DNA from: an uncultured Marvinbryantia sp.
GTDB taxonomy: Bacteria; Bacillota; Clostridia; Lachnospirales; Lachnospiraceae
DNA: 18,083 bases
Direction: 5' to 3'
Assembly: GCF_905201705.1 (NCBI RefSeq)
Contig: NZ_CAJKOX010000059.1
Span: forward strand, 1 to 18,083
Of the stretch, positions 5,961 to 14,119 are shown piece by piece. The translations under genes and the position numbers were made by a program. Every line of letters begins with the position of its first letter. The stretch's first letter is position 1. The notes beneath the pieces were generated by a model that was given only the letters and a program-made list of their open reading frames with translations, made no database searches and was not told the origin of the DNA.

Positions 5961-7799
5961 ATGAAGATAAAAAGAAAGCCGATGCGATTACAGCACAGGA
6001 TCCTGGTGACAAATATGTGCTTTTTTGTGCTGCCCTGCCTGATCTTGTGCGTGGGTATTATTTCGGTGATCAACACAGAGAGCAACAGGCGCTTAAATCA
6101 GTCCAGAATCGTGATCCTGAATCAGATCAATACCAGTATGGAGTATTATCTGAACAGCATTGTTATGTATTCGGAAAATTTTATGGGAAATTATGAGATA
6201 AACCGTCTGATCTCGAAAGAAAAATTTCAAAGCGAGTATGAGCGCGTAACAACCAGAAGAACAATAACCGAATTCATGCAGCAGAATAAATATTCCGGGA
6301 CGAATAAAAAATGTGATTTGAAAATTCTCGGGGAAAACGGCGTCAATTATTCTATTTCTGAAAATGTAAACCAGATCGCAACCCGGTATCCGGATCTTGA
6401 AAAATTAAAAGAAGAGGAATGGTTTGCCGTGCTGGACGGAAAGAGCAGGATCCGCTATATTCCGACCTATCAGAGCGAGGAATTTCAGGCGCTGGGGGAA
6501 GACAGCGCTGTCAGAGCCATCCGTCTGATTAAAAATTTTAACAGCGGACGCTGCGTGGGGATTTTTGACGTAAATATTACGCATACGGATATCCTTAATA
6601 TTTTTGCAGCAGGAATCGAGCAGGATAACCAGGAGGTTATGCTGATGGATGATACCGGGACTATTATTACGTCCACAAACCAGGAGATGATCGGGAGGAA
6701 GATCACCTCAGAGAATTACTTAGAGAAACTCACCGGGTACGACCATGGCTACTTTCAGGCGAAAGTGAATGGAAGCAACTCTCAGGTATATTTTGTGACC
6801 AGCCCATCCACACAGTGGAAAATCATCATGTACGAGAAAAGACAGGGGATGGTCTGGAGCACAAATCAGAGCTACGTGTGGATCATACTGGCACTGCTCG
6901 TTTTTTTCGCTTTGGAAATTATCATGTCTATCGTTGATTCCAGATATATCAGCCGGCCGGTACAGAAACTCAAACGTGATATGCGCAATGTCTATAAAGG
7001 GGATCTCAGCGTCCGCACGGAAGTGGAAAACATGGATGAGTTCGGTGAGCTCAGTCAGCAGTTTAATATGATGATCGAGAGAATCGAGCAGCTGATCGAG
7101 CAGCTGAAGGAAAAGGATGAGGAAAAGCGTGTCCTGGAGCTTCAGGCCCTGCAGGCGCAGATCAACCCGCATTTTCTCTATAATACACTGGCGTCCATAC
7201 GTTTTCAGATGGAGATGGGAATGGAAGATAAGGCGGGCCAGTCATTAATGGCGCTGGTAAAGCTTCTGAGGAGAACATTTTCGGATTATCGCAAACTGAT
7301 TCCGATTCGGGAAGAGCTGCAGGCGCTGGAGACATATCTTGTATTGATGGGAAACCGTTACCAGGATACCTTTGAATGGAAAATAGATGTGGATGAAGAG
7401 GTTATGGAGTGTCTGATCCCAAGGATTTCCATACAGCCACTTGTGGAAAATTCCATATCGCATGGGTTCAGCGAAAAGAAAGGGATGGGACATATCAGGA
7501 TCGAGGGCCGGCGGCAGGAGCAGAACCTTGTGATCCGCGTATTGGATGACGGCGAGGGCGCAGATGTGGAAAAGATCAAACGGATTTTGGAGGAGCCTTC
7601 TGAAAGCAAGTGCAGGGAACAGGTGAGCAGCATCGGACTTAAAAATGTTCAGGAAAGACTTCAGCTGTTTTTTGGAGAGGAATACGGTCTGAGCGTCAGT
7701 CAGACGGAAGAAGGAGGCGTTTGCGTGGAATTATGTATGCCGGCGCAGAAAGAGCGGGAAGCTGAGGCAAGGGAAAGCCTGACGGGAGATGTAAGATGA
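5961..7799 (+). CDS. YesM-like sensor histidine kinase
   Basis: A 612-aa membrane kinase partnered with the next gene. TM1 lies at ~14-37, then a ~265-residue extracytoplasmic sensor region (dCache-like position), TM2 at ~306-327, HAMP at ~328-382, a coiled-coil linker, a His_kinase box QINPHFLYNTL with phospho-His404, and HATPase_c with N-box Asn497 (VENSISHGF), DDGEG at 529-533 and SIGLKNVQERL near 557. This is the LytS/YesM class that pairs with AraC-type regulators of sugar transport. ATG 5961 is chosen because a gggggc lies about 10 nt upstream and the basic N-terminus runs directly into TM1. An in-frame TTG at 5916 would add 15 unconvincing residues that abut the AlbA_2 relic. ATG 5982 is an alternative. 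The stop overlaps the next start by ATGA. Confidence 0.92.
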   Translation: MKIKRKPMRLQHRILVTNMCFFVLPCLILCVGIISVINTESNRRLNQSRIVILNQINTSMEYYLNSIVMYSENFMGNYEINRLISKEKFQSEYERVTTRRTITEFMQQNKYSGTNKKCDLKILGENGVNYSISENVNQIATRYPDLEKLKEEEWFAVLDGKSRIRYIPTYQSEEFQALGEDSAVRAIRLIKNFNSGRCVGIFDVNITHTDILNIFAAGIEQDNQEVMLMDDTGTIITSTNQEMIGRKITSENYLEKLTGYDHGYFQAKVNGSNSQVYFVTSPSTQWKIIMYEKRQGMVWSTNQSYVWIILALLVFFALEIIMSIVDSRYISRPVQKLKRDMRNVYKGDLSVRTEVENMDEFGELSQQFNMMIERIEQLIEQLKEKDEEKRVLELQALQAQINPHFLYNTLASIRFQMEMGMEDKAGQSLMALVKLLRRTFSDYRKLIPIREELQALETYLVLMGNRYQDTFEWKIDVDEEVMECLIPRISIQPLVENSISHGFSEKKGMGHIRIEGRRQEQNLVIRVLDDGEGADVEKIKRILEEPSESKCREQVSSIGLKNVQERLQLFFGEEYGLSVSQTEEGGVCVELCMPAQKEREAEARESLTGDVR

Positions 7800-9352
7800 T
7801 AAGAATAATTATAGTTGACGATGAGAGTATTACCAGGCAGTGGATGAAAAAGAAAATAGAAAAACTGGGTTCGAACTATCTGGTTGCAGGGGAATTCGCC
7901 AATGGCCGCCAGGCGCTGGAGTATTGCAGAGAACATGAAGTGGATGTTATTTTCACTGATATCCGCATGTCCGGCATGGACGGTATGGAATTGCTGAAAA
8001 ATATTCAGGAATTGGGGAAGTATCCCTATACGGTCATTCTCAGCGCATATGATGAGTTTCAGTATGCGCGGCAGGCGCTGAAGCTGGGCGTACATGAATT
8101 TGTGCTGAAACCGGAGATCACCGGGGAGGGAGTTGAGAAAATTCTTGAGGAGGCGCGGATCTATCTTTCCGGCCAGAGGAATGATAAGCGGGATGGGGAA
8201 CAGACGGATAAAACTCTCAGATACCTGATCGAAGCGACAGATGGTGTATCGGAGGAGAAATTATGTGATATCATAAAAGAAAACCATATAGATCTGGATC
8301 CCCGTAATCTGGTCGTCATAAATATTTTTTTCGAGAAAACGGAAATTATGGAAAAAGCGGGAGAAATTTTTGAGCTGTATATGGAAGAAAAGCATCTTAC
8401 CGGTTATGGCTTCCCGAACGCGCTGCAGGAGTATACGATCATCTATAATCACAGAAACGACTGGCTCCGGTCGGAGATTGCCGGGGAATTGTACGAGATC
8501 TTGCAGACACATCTGGGAGAAAGGCTTTTTGTGGGAATCAGCTGTAAAAAAGACGGATTCTGTCAGATCAGGGATCTATACCGGCAGGCCTGTCAGGCCA
8601 GAAAAAATCGTGTTTTCTTTGACGTTCCGGGATATCAGAGGTATGAGGAAATGAGTGTTCTGGCAGAGGATGACGAAGGAGAATTGTACTGCAGACGCGA
8701 TATGAAAGAAATCATCGGGCTGATTGAAAAGGAGCAATACGGCGAGGCGGATGAGAAAATAGAATTTTTGCTGAAAAAACTAAGCGATGCGGTGTTTCTT
8801 CCGCCGCAATATGTGAAATCAATATGCGATGAAATTCTCACCGCGTATATTCACAGGCTATGGAGGTATACGCTTGATACACAGGAACAGAAGAAGGTAG
8901 GGATGATCGACCTGCTGCTGGGAGAAAACTGCGGGAAGTATCAGATCTTACGTCAGAGAGTGGAACAGGCGCAAACATATCTTTCTTCTTTACTGCAGCG
9001 GAAATGGGAGACAAAACACTATTCGGAACCGATTCAGGAGGTTATGAATTATGTGGAGCTGCATTACGGCGAAAAAATTCTGATGGAGGACATTGCGGAA
9101 AAAATACATCTGAGCCGGACGTACATTTCCGTATTGTTTAAAAAGGAAACAGGAGAGAAATTCAGTGATTATCTGCAGCGGATCCGTTTGGAGAATGCCT
9201 GTGTTCTCCTGAAAAATACAAAGCTGCCGATTCAGGAAATTGCGGAAAAAACAGGATTTTTTGATGCAGCGCATTTTAGCCGGGCTTTTAAGGAAAGTTA
9301 TGGGTGTTCTCCGGCTGAGTACAGAAAACAAAATAATACAAAAAGAAATTAA
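7796..9352 (+). CDS. YesN-like response regulator, receiver plus AraC-type DNA-binding domain
   Basis: A 518-aa transcription factor. The receiver domain (1-~120) has the acidic pocket DD (8-9), phospho-acceptor Asp55 (FTDIRMSGMDG), Ser83 and Lys105 (VLKPE). A long helical middle region (~130-400) is typical of YesN-type regulators. The AraC/HTH_18 domain occupies ~415-515, with MEDIAEKIHLSRTYISVLFK as the first HTH and PIQEIAEKTGFFDAAHFSRA as the second. It overlaps the kinase by 4 bp, so the two are translationally coupled. Its most likely target is the ABC transporter/sulfatase promoter directly downstream, since this arrangement is the norm for YesMN pairs, though this is inference. All phosphorylation residues are present. 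Confidence 0.94.
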   Translation: MIRIIIVDDESITRQWMKKKIEKLGSNYLVAGEFANGRQALEYCREHEVDVIFTDIRMSGMDGMELLKNIQELGKYPYTVILSAYDEFQYARQALKLGVHEFVLKPEITGEGVEKILEEARIYLSGQRNDKRDGEQTDKTLRYLIEATDGVSEEKLCDIIKENHIDLDPRNLVVINIFFEKTEIMEKAGEIFELYMEEKHLTGYGFPNALQEYTIIYNHRNDWLRSEIAGELYEILQTHLGERLFVGISCKKDGFCQIRDLYRQACQARKNRVFFDVPGYQRYEEMSVLAEDDEGELYCRRDMKEIIGLIEKEQYGEADEKIEFLLKKLSDAVFLPPQYVKSICDEILTAYIHRLWRYTLDTQEQKKVGMIDLLLGENCGKYQILRQRVEQAQTYLSSLLQRKWETKHYSEPIQEVMNYVELHYGEKILMEDIAEKIHLSRTYISVLFKKETGEKFSDYLQRIRLENACVLLKNTKLPIQEIAEKTGFFDAAHFSRAFKESYGCSPAEYRKQNNTKRN

Positions 9353-9410
9353 ATTTTTACAAATTTCTCTGAAAAGAAGAGGAAACTTAACTTCAGATTT
9401 TGAAACGATA

Positions 9411-9467
9411 AAACGAAATGCAAATTTTTGAGAAACAGAAACCTGTTTTTTTGCATTTCGTTTTTTT
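9411..9467 (+). terminator. Strong nested intrinsic terminator after the two-component genes
   Basis: A perfect 14-bp stem (9411-9424 with 9450-9463) encloses a second hairpin, aaacag (9433-9438) with ctgttt (9443-9448). It ends in a run of seven Ts (9461-9467). It separates the regulator pair from the transporter operon. A TATAAT hexamer at 9467-9472 starts on the last T of the tract. No good -35 sits 16-18 bp upstream of it, which fits a promoter that needs the AraC-type activator. Confidence 0.88.
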
Positions 9468-9502
9468 ATAATAAATTTATCAAATAAAGGAGGACGTAAG
9501 CA

Positions 9503-10798
9503 ATGAAAAGAAAATTAGCAATGTTCTGTGTAGCGGTAATGGGGATGACGTCGGTTTTCGGTACGATCGGGTGCGGATTCGATGGAAATGAAGAACTGGT
9601 GGCGGAAGAGACAAGCGAAGAGGAAGTGAAACTTGTTTTTTTGCGCGTTGGTACGGAGCCGGAGAAAAAAGCGTACTGGGAGAAAATGGTAGACGGTTTT
9701 ATGGAGGAAAATCCGAATATTGAAATCGAATATCAGGAGGCGCCGGCAGGAGATGATTTTGAGACGAAACTGAATACAGGCTTTGCCTCCGGGACAGCGC
9801 CGGATATTATCAATTTCACGCTGGCCTCCATGGGAACCCGCGTACCTCTCGGACAGTATGCTTCGCTGGATGAGTATATGGAAGGGTGGGACGGAAAAGA
9901 GGATTTCATGGAGAGCGCGCTTTCTCTTGGAAATATTAACGGGACACAGTATGGGATCCCGGTAATTGCCGATCCGCGTATTTTGATTTATAACAAAGAA
10001 ATGTTTGAGGAAGCAGGCCTGGATCCGGAATCTCCGCCGACGACATGGGATGAGCTCAGAGAAGCGCATAAAGCCCTGATCAAAAAGGATGGAGATACGG
10101 TCGTGCAGACGGGCCTGGGACTTCCGACATCAGGAACCAACACACAGCACTGGTTTTCCATCTTTATCGAGCAGAACGGTGTGAAGAACCTGGTTGATGA
10201 CGACAATAACACGATTCTGTGCAATACGCCGGAAGCGATCGAGGCGGCGGAGTTTATGAAGGAGCTGGCAGATAAGGGCGTGATTTTCTGGAATGCCGAC
10301 AATGCGGATGAAAACCCGTTTATAACCGGAAAAGCGGCGATGACATTTGCAAGTGACAGCAATTTCGCCAACTGGAATACAGGTGATCTGGAAGGAAAGA
10401 TCGCAATGGCGGATCCGATTTCCGGCACACAGCAGGCGACATTCTGCGGAATGAACTTTATGTTCATGAGCGGGGAAACCGAGCACAAAGAAGAGGTATG
10501 GAAATTCATCGAATATGTTTCTTCTGCGGAAAATATGTGGACGCGCTATGAGGATCTTGGAACCGCAGTCCTGAGAGAATCTCTGAAAGAGGAATATATC
10601 GCGGAGGATCCTGAAAAACATGAGGCAATTTATACATCGATCGCCTGCGGCACAGGTTCGCCGAAGGTTGCCTATGCGAACTCCGTATATAATATTATCG
10701 GACAGGCAATGGAACAGATCATGTATGATGCGGCAGAGCCGGAACAGGCATTGAATGATGCGGCGGAAAAGATTCAGGAAGAAATAGATAATCAGTGA
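9503..10798 (+). CDS. ABC transporter extracellular sugar-binding lipoprotein
   Basis: A 431-aa family 1 solute-binding protein. The signal peptide (MKRKLAMFCVAVMGMTSVFG) ends in a lipobox TIGC with lipidated Cys24, so it is anchored outside the membrane. The mature part begins with an acidic spacer and carries the usual fold signatures: SGTAPDIINFTLASMG, GTQYGIPVIADPRILIYNKE, TTWDELREA and a C-terminal helix. A near-perfect aaaggagg site precedes the ATG. It is the first gene of the transporter operon, behind the terminator. Together with the downstream sulfatase it probably binds a sulfated or host-derived saccharide, but specificity cannot be read from the sequence. Confidence 0.94.
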   Translation: MKRKLAMFCVAVMGMTSVFGTIGCGFDGNEELVAEETSEEEVKLVFLRVGTEPEKKAYWEKMVDGFMEENPNIEIEYQEAPAGDDFETKLNTGFASGTAPDIINFTLASMGTRVPLGQYASLDEYMEGWDGKEDFMESALSLGNINGTQYGIPVIADPRILIYNKEMFEEAGLDPESPPTTWDELREAHKALIKKDGDTVVQTGLGLPTSGTNTQHWFSIFIEQNGVKNLVDDDNNTILCNTPEAIEAAEFMKELADKGVIFWNADNADENPFITGKAAMTFASDSNFANWNTGDLEGKIAMADPISGTQQATFCGMNFMFMSGETEHKEEVWKFIEYVSSAENMWTRYEDLGTAVLRESLKEEYIAEDPEKHEAIYTSIACGTGSPKVAYANSVYNIIGQAMEQIMYDAAEPEQALNDAAEKIQEEIDNQ

Positions 10799-10800
10799 TT

Positions 10801-10836
10801 TGATGGCGGGATGGATAGCTGTGCATCCCGCCATTA
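10801..10836 (+). other. Intercistronic stem-loop between binding protein and permease genes
   Basis: A 13-bp stem with one G-U (10801-10813 against 10824-10836) encloses a 10-nt loop and is followed by aaaaagtatgg, so there is no U-tract. Such hairpins after the binding-protein gene commonly protect its mRNA from 3' decay and give the lipoprotein a higher level than the permeases. That role is inferred from position. Confidence 0.65.
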
Positions 10837-10867
10837 AAAAGTATGGAGAGTGTGAAGGAGGGTAAAA

Positions 10868-11764
10868 GTGGACCGGGTAAAGATAAGAAAAAAGAAAAAA
10901 TATGATAATTGTGCGTATGCCATGATTTTTCCGGCATATTTTGTGTTTACTGTGTTTATCTTAATTCCAATCGGCATGGTTCTGTATTACAGCGTCACGA
11001 ATTATAATCTTTATACGGCGCCGGATCTGGTGGGCCTGAAAAATTATATCAATTTGCTGAAAGATGACGACTTTTTCAGTGCGGTAAAAAATACGCTGTT
11101 CTACAGTATATTTACGCTGTTTCCGCAGCTGGCTCTTGGCTTATTTGTCGCTGTGATCCTGTATCGGAAGTCGCGGCTGATCCCGATATTCCGGACGGCG
11201 TTCTATTTGCCGAATGTGATGTCCATGGTATGTATGTCCATGGTATGGCTGTGGATTTATGATCCGACCTTTGGCCTTTTAAACTCGATTTTAAAAATGT
11301 TCGGCGTGTCTGCCAAACAGTGGCTGCAGGATCCCAATATGGCAATGCCCTGCGTGATCATTATGGGAATATGGAAAAACTGTGGATATTCGATGGTCAT
11401 TTTCCTTTCGGGACTGACGTCCATTCCGGATTCTTTATACGAAGCAGCGTCTCTGGACGGCGCCAATGCCCTGCAGAAATTCGTGAAAATCACCTGGCCG
11501 ATGCTGCGCCCCACAACGTTTTTCCTGCTCGTGACAGGAATCGTAAACAGCTTTGCAGTTTTTGAACAGATTAATATTATGACGAGCGGCGGCCCGCTGA
11601 ACCGTACAACGACAATTGTTCATCAGATATACAGGAGAGCTTTTCTGGAATTCAAGATGGGATATGCGAGCGCGATGTCCGTAGTGCTGCTCCTGTTTTC
11701 CATTGTTGTCACGGCTCTGGTATTCAAATTTGGAAGCCGCGGGCAGGATGTTGATGTATCATAG
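10868..11764 (+). CDS. Sugar ABC transporter permease, MalF/UgpA type
   Basis: A 298-aa inner-membrane protein with six predicted membrane segments, beginning IFPAYFVFTVFILIPIGMVL. The EAA loop that contacts the ATPase is EAASLDGANALQKFVKITWP from residue 192. The start is GTG 10868, with ggaggg 6 nt upstream; no better ATG gives a complete first membrane segment. It is followed 9 bp later by the second permease. Length is normal for the family. Confidence 0.94.
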   Translation: MDRVKIRKKKKYDNCAYAMIFPAYFVFTVFILIPIGMVLYYSVTNYNLYTAPDLVGLKNYINLLKDDDFFSAVKNTLFYSIFTLFPQLALGLFVAVILYRKSRLIPIFRTAFYLPNVMSMVCMSMVWLWIYDPTFGLLNSILKMFGVSAKQWLQDPNMAMPCVIIMGIWKNCGYSMVIFLSGLTSIPDSLYEAASLDGANALQKFVKITWPMLRPTTFFLLVTGIVNSFAVFEQINIMTSGGPLNRTTTIVHQIYRRAFLEFKMGYASAMSVVLLLFSIVVTALVFKFGSRGQDVDVS

Positions 11765-11773
11765 GAGGGCACA

Positions 11774-12637
11774 ATGAAGAAAAAAAAGATTTATCATGTG
11801 ATGTGGGCAGCGGCTATGACGCTTGCTTCGCTGATTATGCTGACGCCGATCCTTATGATGGTTACGACGTCTTTTAAGACGATGGATGAGATCCGGTCGG
11901 CAGTTTTCAGTTTTTTGCCGGAGAAGATTTCTCTTGATAATTATATTATGGCTATGTCAAACGGAAACTGGCCGGTATATTTCCGCAATTCCCTGCTAAT
12001 TACGCTGTTGGCAGTCGCCTTTTCCTTATTGTTTAATTCGATTGCCGGATATGCGTTTGCAAGGCTGAAGTTTCGCGGCTCGGGAGCGCTTTTCGGACTT
12101 CTGATGGTAGGCCTGATGATGCCGGCGCAGGTTACCATGCTTCCTACCTTTCTGATCATGGCAAGATTCCCGCTGGCGGGAGGAAATAATATTCTGGGTG
12201 TGGGCGGAAAAGGGTTGATCAATACATTTGCGGGTCTGATCATTCCCTTAGTTTCCGGATCTTACGGTGTATTTTTGTGCAAGCAGTTTTATGAGAATTT
12301 TCCGCGGTCGCTGGATGAGGCGGCTGAGATTGACGGAGCAAATAAATGGAAGACGTTTTTTACGATCTACATCCCAAATTCAAAGGCGATCCTGGCTACG
12401 CTGGGACTGATGAAGAGCGTTTCCGTGTGGAATGATTATCTGTGGCCGCTGGTTATGACAAATTCGGATAACCGCAAGACGGTACAGCTGGCGCTGACAA
12501 TGTTTAAAGTTGATACCTCCATTCAGTGGAACCAGCTGATGGCGGCGTCTGTGCTGGTTGCATTGCCGATGGTAATTCTGTTTCTGTGCTGTCAGAAATA
12601 TTTTGTGGAGGGGATCGTGACCTCGGGATTGAAATAG
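11774..12637 (+). CDS. Sugar ABC transporter permease, MalG/UgpE type
   Basis: A 287-aa partner permease with six predicted membrane segments. The EAA loop is EAAEIDGANKWKTFFTIYIP from residue 182. The aggagg site of this gene overlaps the stop of the first permease, indicating coupled translation. No ATP-binding subunit is encoded here. In related CUT1 systems of Firmicutes a shared MsmX/MsmK-type ATPase encoded elsewhere energises several transporters, which is the likely case. Confidence 0.94.
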   Translation: MKKKKIYHVMWAAAMTLASLIMLTPILMMVTTSFKTMDEIRSAVFSFLPEKISLDNYIMAMSNGNWPVYFRNSLLITLLAVAFSLLFNSIAGYAFARLKFRGSGALFGLLMVGLMMPAQVTMLPTFLIMARFPLAGGNNILGVGGKGLINTFAGLIIPLVSGSYGVFLCKQFYENFPRSLDEAAEIDGANKWKTFFTIYIPNSKAILATLGLMKSVSVWNDYLWPLVMTNSDNRKTVQLALTMFKVDTSIQWNQLMAASVLVALPMVILFLCCQKYFVEGIVTSGLK

Positions 12638-12656
12638 AAAAGAGAGGAGAGGGACT

Positions 12657-14024
12657 ATGAGCAGACCGAATATTCTGTTTTATTTTACGGACCAGCAGAG
12701 AGCGGATACGCTGGGCTGCTATGGACAGGAGCTGGAGATCAGTCCGAATCTGGATCAGATCGCCAGGGAAGGCGTATTATTTGAGGAGGCCTACACAGCG
12801 CAGCCGGTATGCGGCCCCTGCAGGGCGCTGTTCCAGACCGGCAGGTATCCGACGGAAATAAACTGTTACAGGAATTCACAGGCGCTGCCGCTGAATGTAA
12901 AAACGATAGCCGATTACTTTCATGAAAATGGATATGAAACGGCATATGTGGGAAAATGGCATCTGGCAAGCAGCAGGGGAACCTATGATATGCCGCCGGA
13001 GCCTGATTATGAGACAAAAGCAATTCCGCCCGAGAGAAGAGGCGGATATAAGGGCTTCTGGCGCGCGGCGGATATTCTGGAATTTACTTCTCATGGATAT
13101 GACGGCTATGTTTTTGATGAAAATATGCAGAAGTGCGAATTTAAAGGATACCGGGCGGACTGCATTACGGATTTTGCACTGGAATTCCTGGATCAGTATA
13201 CGGGGGAAAAACCGTTTTTTATGACAATTTCTCATATTGAACCGCACCATCAGAATGACCATAACTGTTACGAAGGGCCGGAAGGTTCAAAGGAACGGTT
13301 TAAAAATTATAAGCTGCCGGGGGATCTGGAAGCGCTGGATGGAGATTACCGCGAGATGTATCCGGATTATCTGGGATGCTGCCGGAGTCTGGACGATAAT
13401 CTTGGCCGTGTTGTAAAAAAACTGAAGGAAAAAGGGTTATATGAGAATACGGTTATTGTCTATGCGTCGGATCATGGATCGCATTTCCGGACAAGAAACC
13501 ATGACAGCCATTTAAGGGGCGGTGACGATTATAAGAGGTCCTGTCATTCCGGATGTCTGAAGGTGCCATTGGTGATCAGCGGTCCCGGATTCCGGGGAGG
13601 AAAGAGGATTACCGATCTGGTAAGCACCGGCAGCCTGCCGAAGAGCTTTCTGGCTATGGCAGGCGTGGATGTGGGAGATGCCATGATCGGAGAAAATCTG
13701 AAAAAAGTGGCGGACGGTGAGACAGAAGGGCGGATCAACCGTATTTTTGCTCAGATCAGCGAAAGCCGGACGGGCAGGTGTATCCGCACGGAGGATTATC
13801 TGTACAGTGTGTATGCGCCGGATTCGGACGGATGGAGCGAGGGAAGCAGCGATTATTATGAGGATGATTTTCTTTATGATCTGAAAAAGGATCCGTATGA
13901 ACTGCATAATCTGATCCGGGATCCGGCATATAAAGAAATCCGGGCGGAGCTTGCCGGGCAGTTAATAGAGGAGATGGTTAAGGCAGGAGAAAAGGCTCCG
14001 CTCATACGCCCTGCCAGTGATTAG
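12657..14024 (+). CDS. Cytoplasmic cysteine-type sulfatase (formylglycine-dependent)
   Basis: A 455-aa type I sulfatase of the alkaline phosphatase superfamily that hydrolyses sulfate esters. The active-site signature is C52-G-P54-C55-R56 (PVCGPCRALFQTGRYP). Cys52 would be converted to formylglycine, which in anaerobes is done by a radical-SAM maturase (anSME) not present here. Other conserved parts are the metal-binding TDQQRADTLG near the N-terminus (Asp12), GKWHL (Lys100, His102), HIEPHHQND, SDHGSH (Asp272, His273) and the C-terminal DLKKDPYELHNL. There is no signal peptide, so it acts inside the cell on what the transporter 19 bp upstream imports. Position four of the signature is Cys rather than the usual Ser. 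Substrate is unknown; mucin or glycosaminoglycan fragments are plausible. The last codons and stop fall in a repeat. Confidence 0.93.
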   Translation: MSRPNILFYFTDQQRADTLGCYGQELEISPNLDQIAREGVLFEEAYTAQPVCGPCRALFQTGRYPTEINCYRNSQALPLNVKTIADYFHENGYETAYVGKWHLASSRGTYDMPPEPDYETKAIPPERRGGYKGFWRAADILEFTSHGYDGYVFDENMQKCEFKGYRADCITDFALEFLDQYTGEKPFFMTISHIEPHHQNDHNCYEGPEGSKERFKNYKLPGDLEALDGDYREMYPDYLGCCRSLDDNLGRVVKKLKEKGLYENTVIVYASDHGSHFRTRNHDSHLRGGDDYKRSCHSGCLKVPLVISGPGFRGGKRITDLVSTGSLPKSFLAMAGVDVGDAMIGENLKKVADGETEGRINRIFAQISESRTGRCIRTEDYLYSVYAPDSDGWSEGSSDYYEDDFLYDLKKDPYELHNLIRDPAYKEIRAELAGQLIEEMVKAGEKAPLIRPASD

Positions 14025-14084
14025 TAGCGATTAGTGCCAGTGATTAGCTGAAAAAACTCTGCCAGTGATTAGCTGAAAAAACTC
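14012..14084 (+). repeat. 25-bp tandem repeat at the sulfatase stop / trp promoter junction
   Basis: A 25-bp unit is present twice without a gap and without mismatch (14035-14059 and 14060-14084). Its first 13 bases (tgccagtgattag) also occur at 14012-14024, where they encode the last residues and the TAG of the sulfatase. The second copy ends at the base before the TTGACA of the trp promoter. Each full copy carries ctgaaaaaactc, so an A-tract is placed next to the -35. No intrinsic terminator is seen between sulfatase and trp promoter. Confidence 0.92.
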
Positions 14085-14113
14085 TTGACAAATGCATTTT
14101 GAAAGCATATACT
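14085..14113 (+). promoter_or_regulatory. Sigma-70-type promoter of the trp operon
   Basis: TTGACA (14085-14090) and TATACT (14108-14113) have a 17-bp spacer, with a preceding A-tract. Predicted start is near 14120, at the 5' end of the T-box leader. Confidence 0.85.
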
Positions 14114-14119
14114 ACAAGA

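Noticed and set aside
9401..9416. Possible CcpA cre site (tgaaacgataaaac)
   Set aside because: It lacks one base of the central spacing and the palindromic half does not match consensus, so it was not called.
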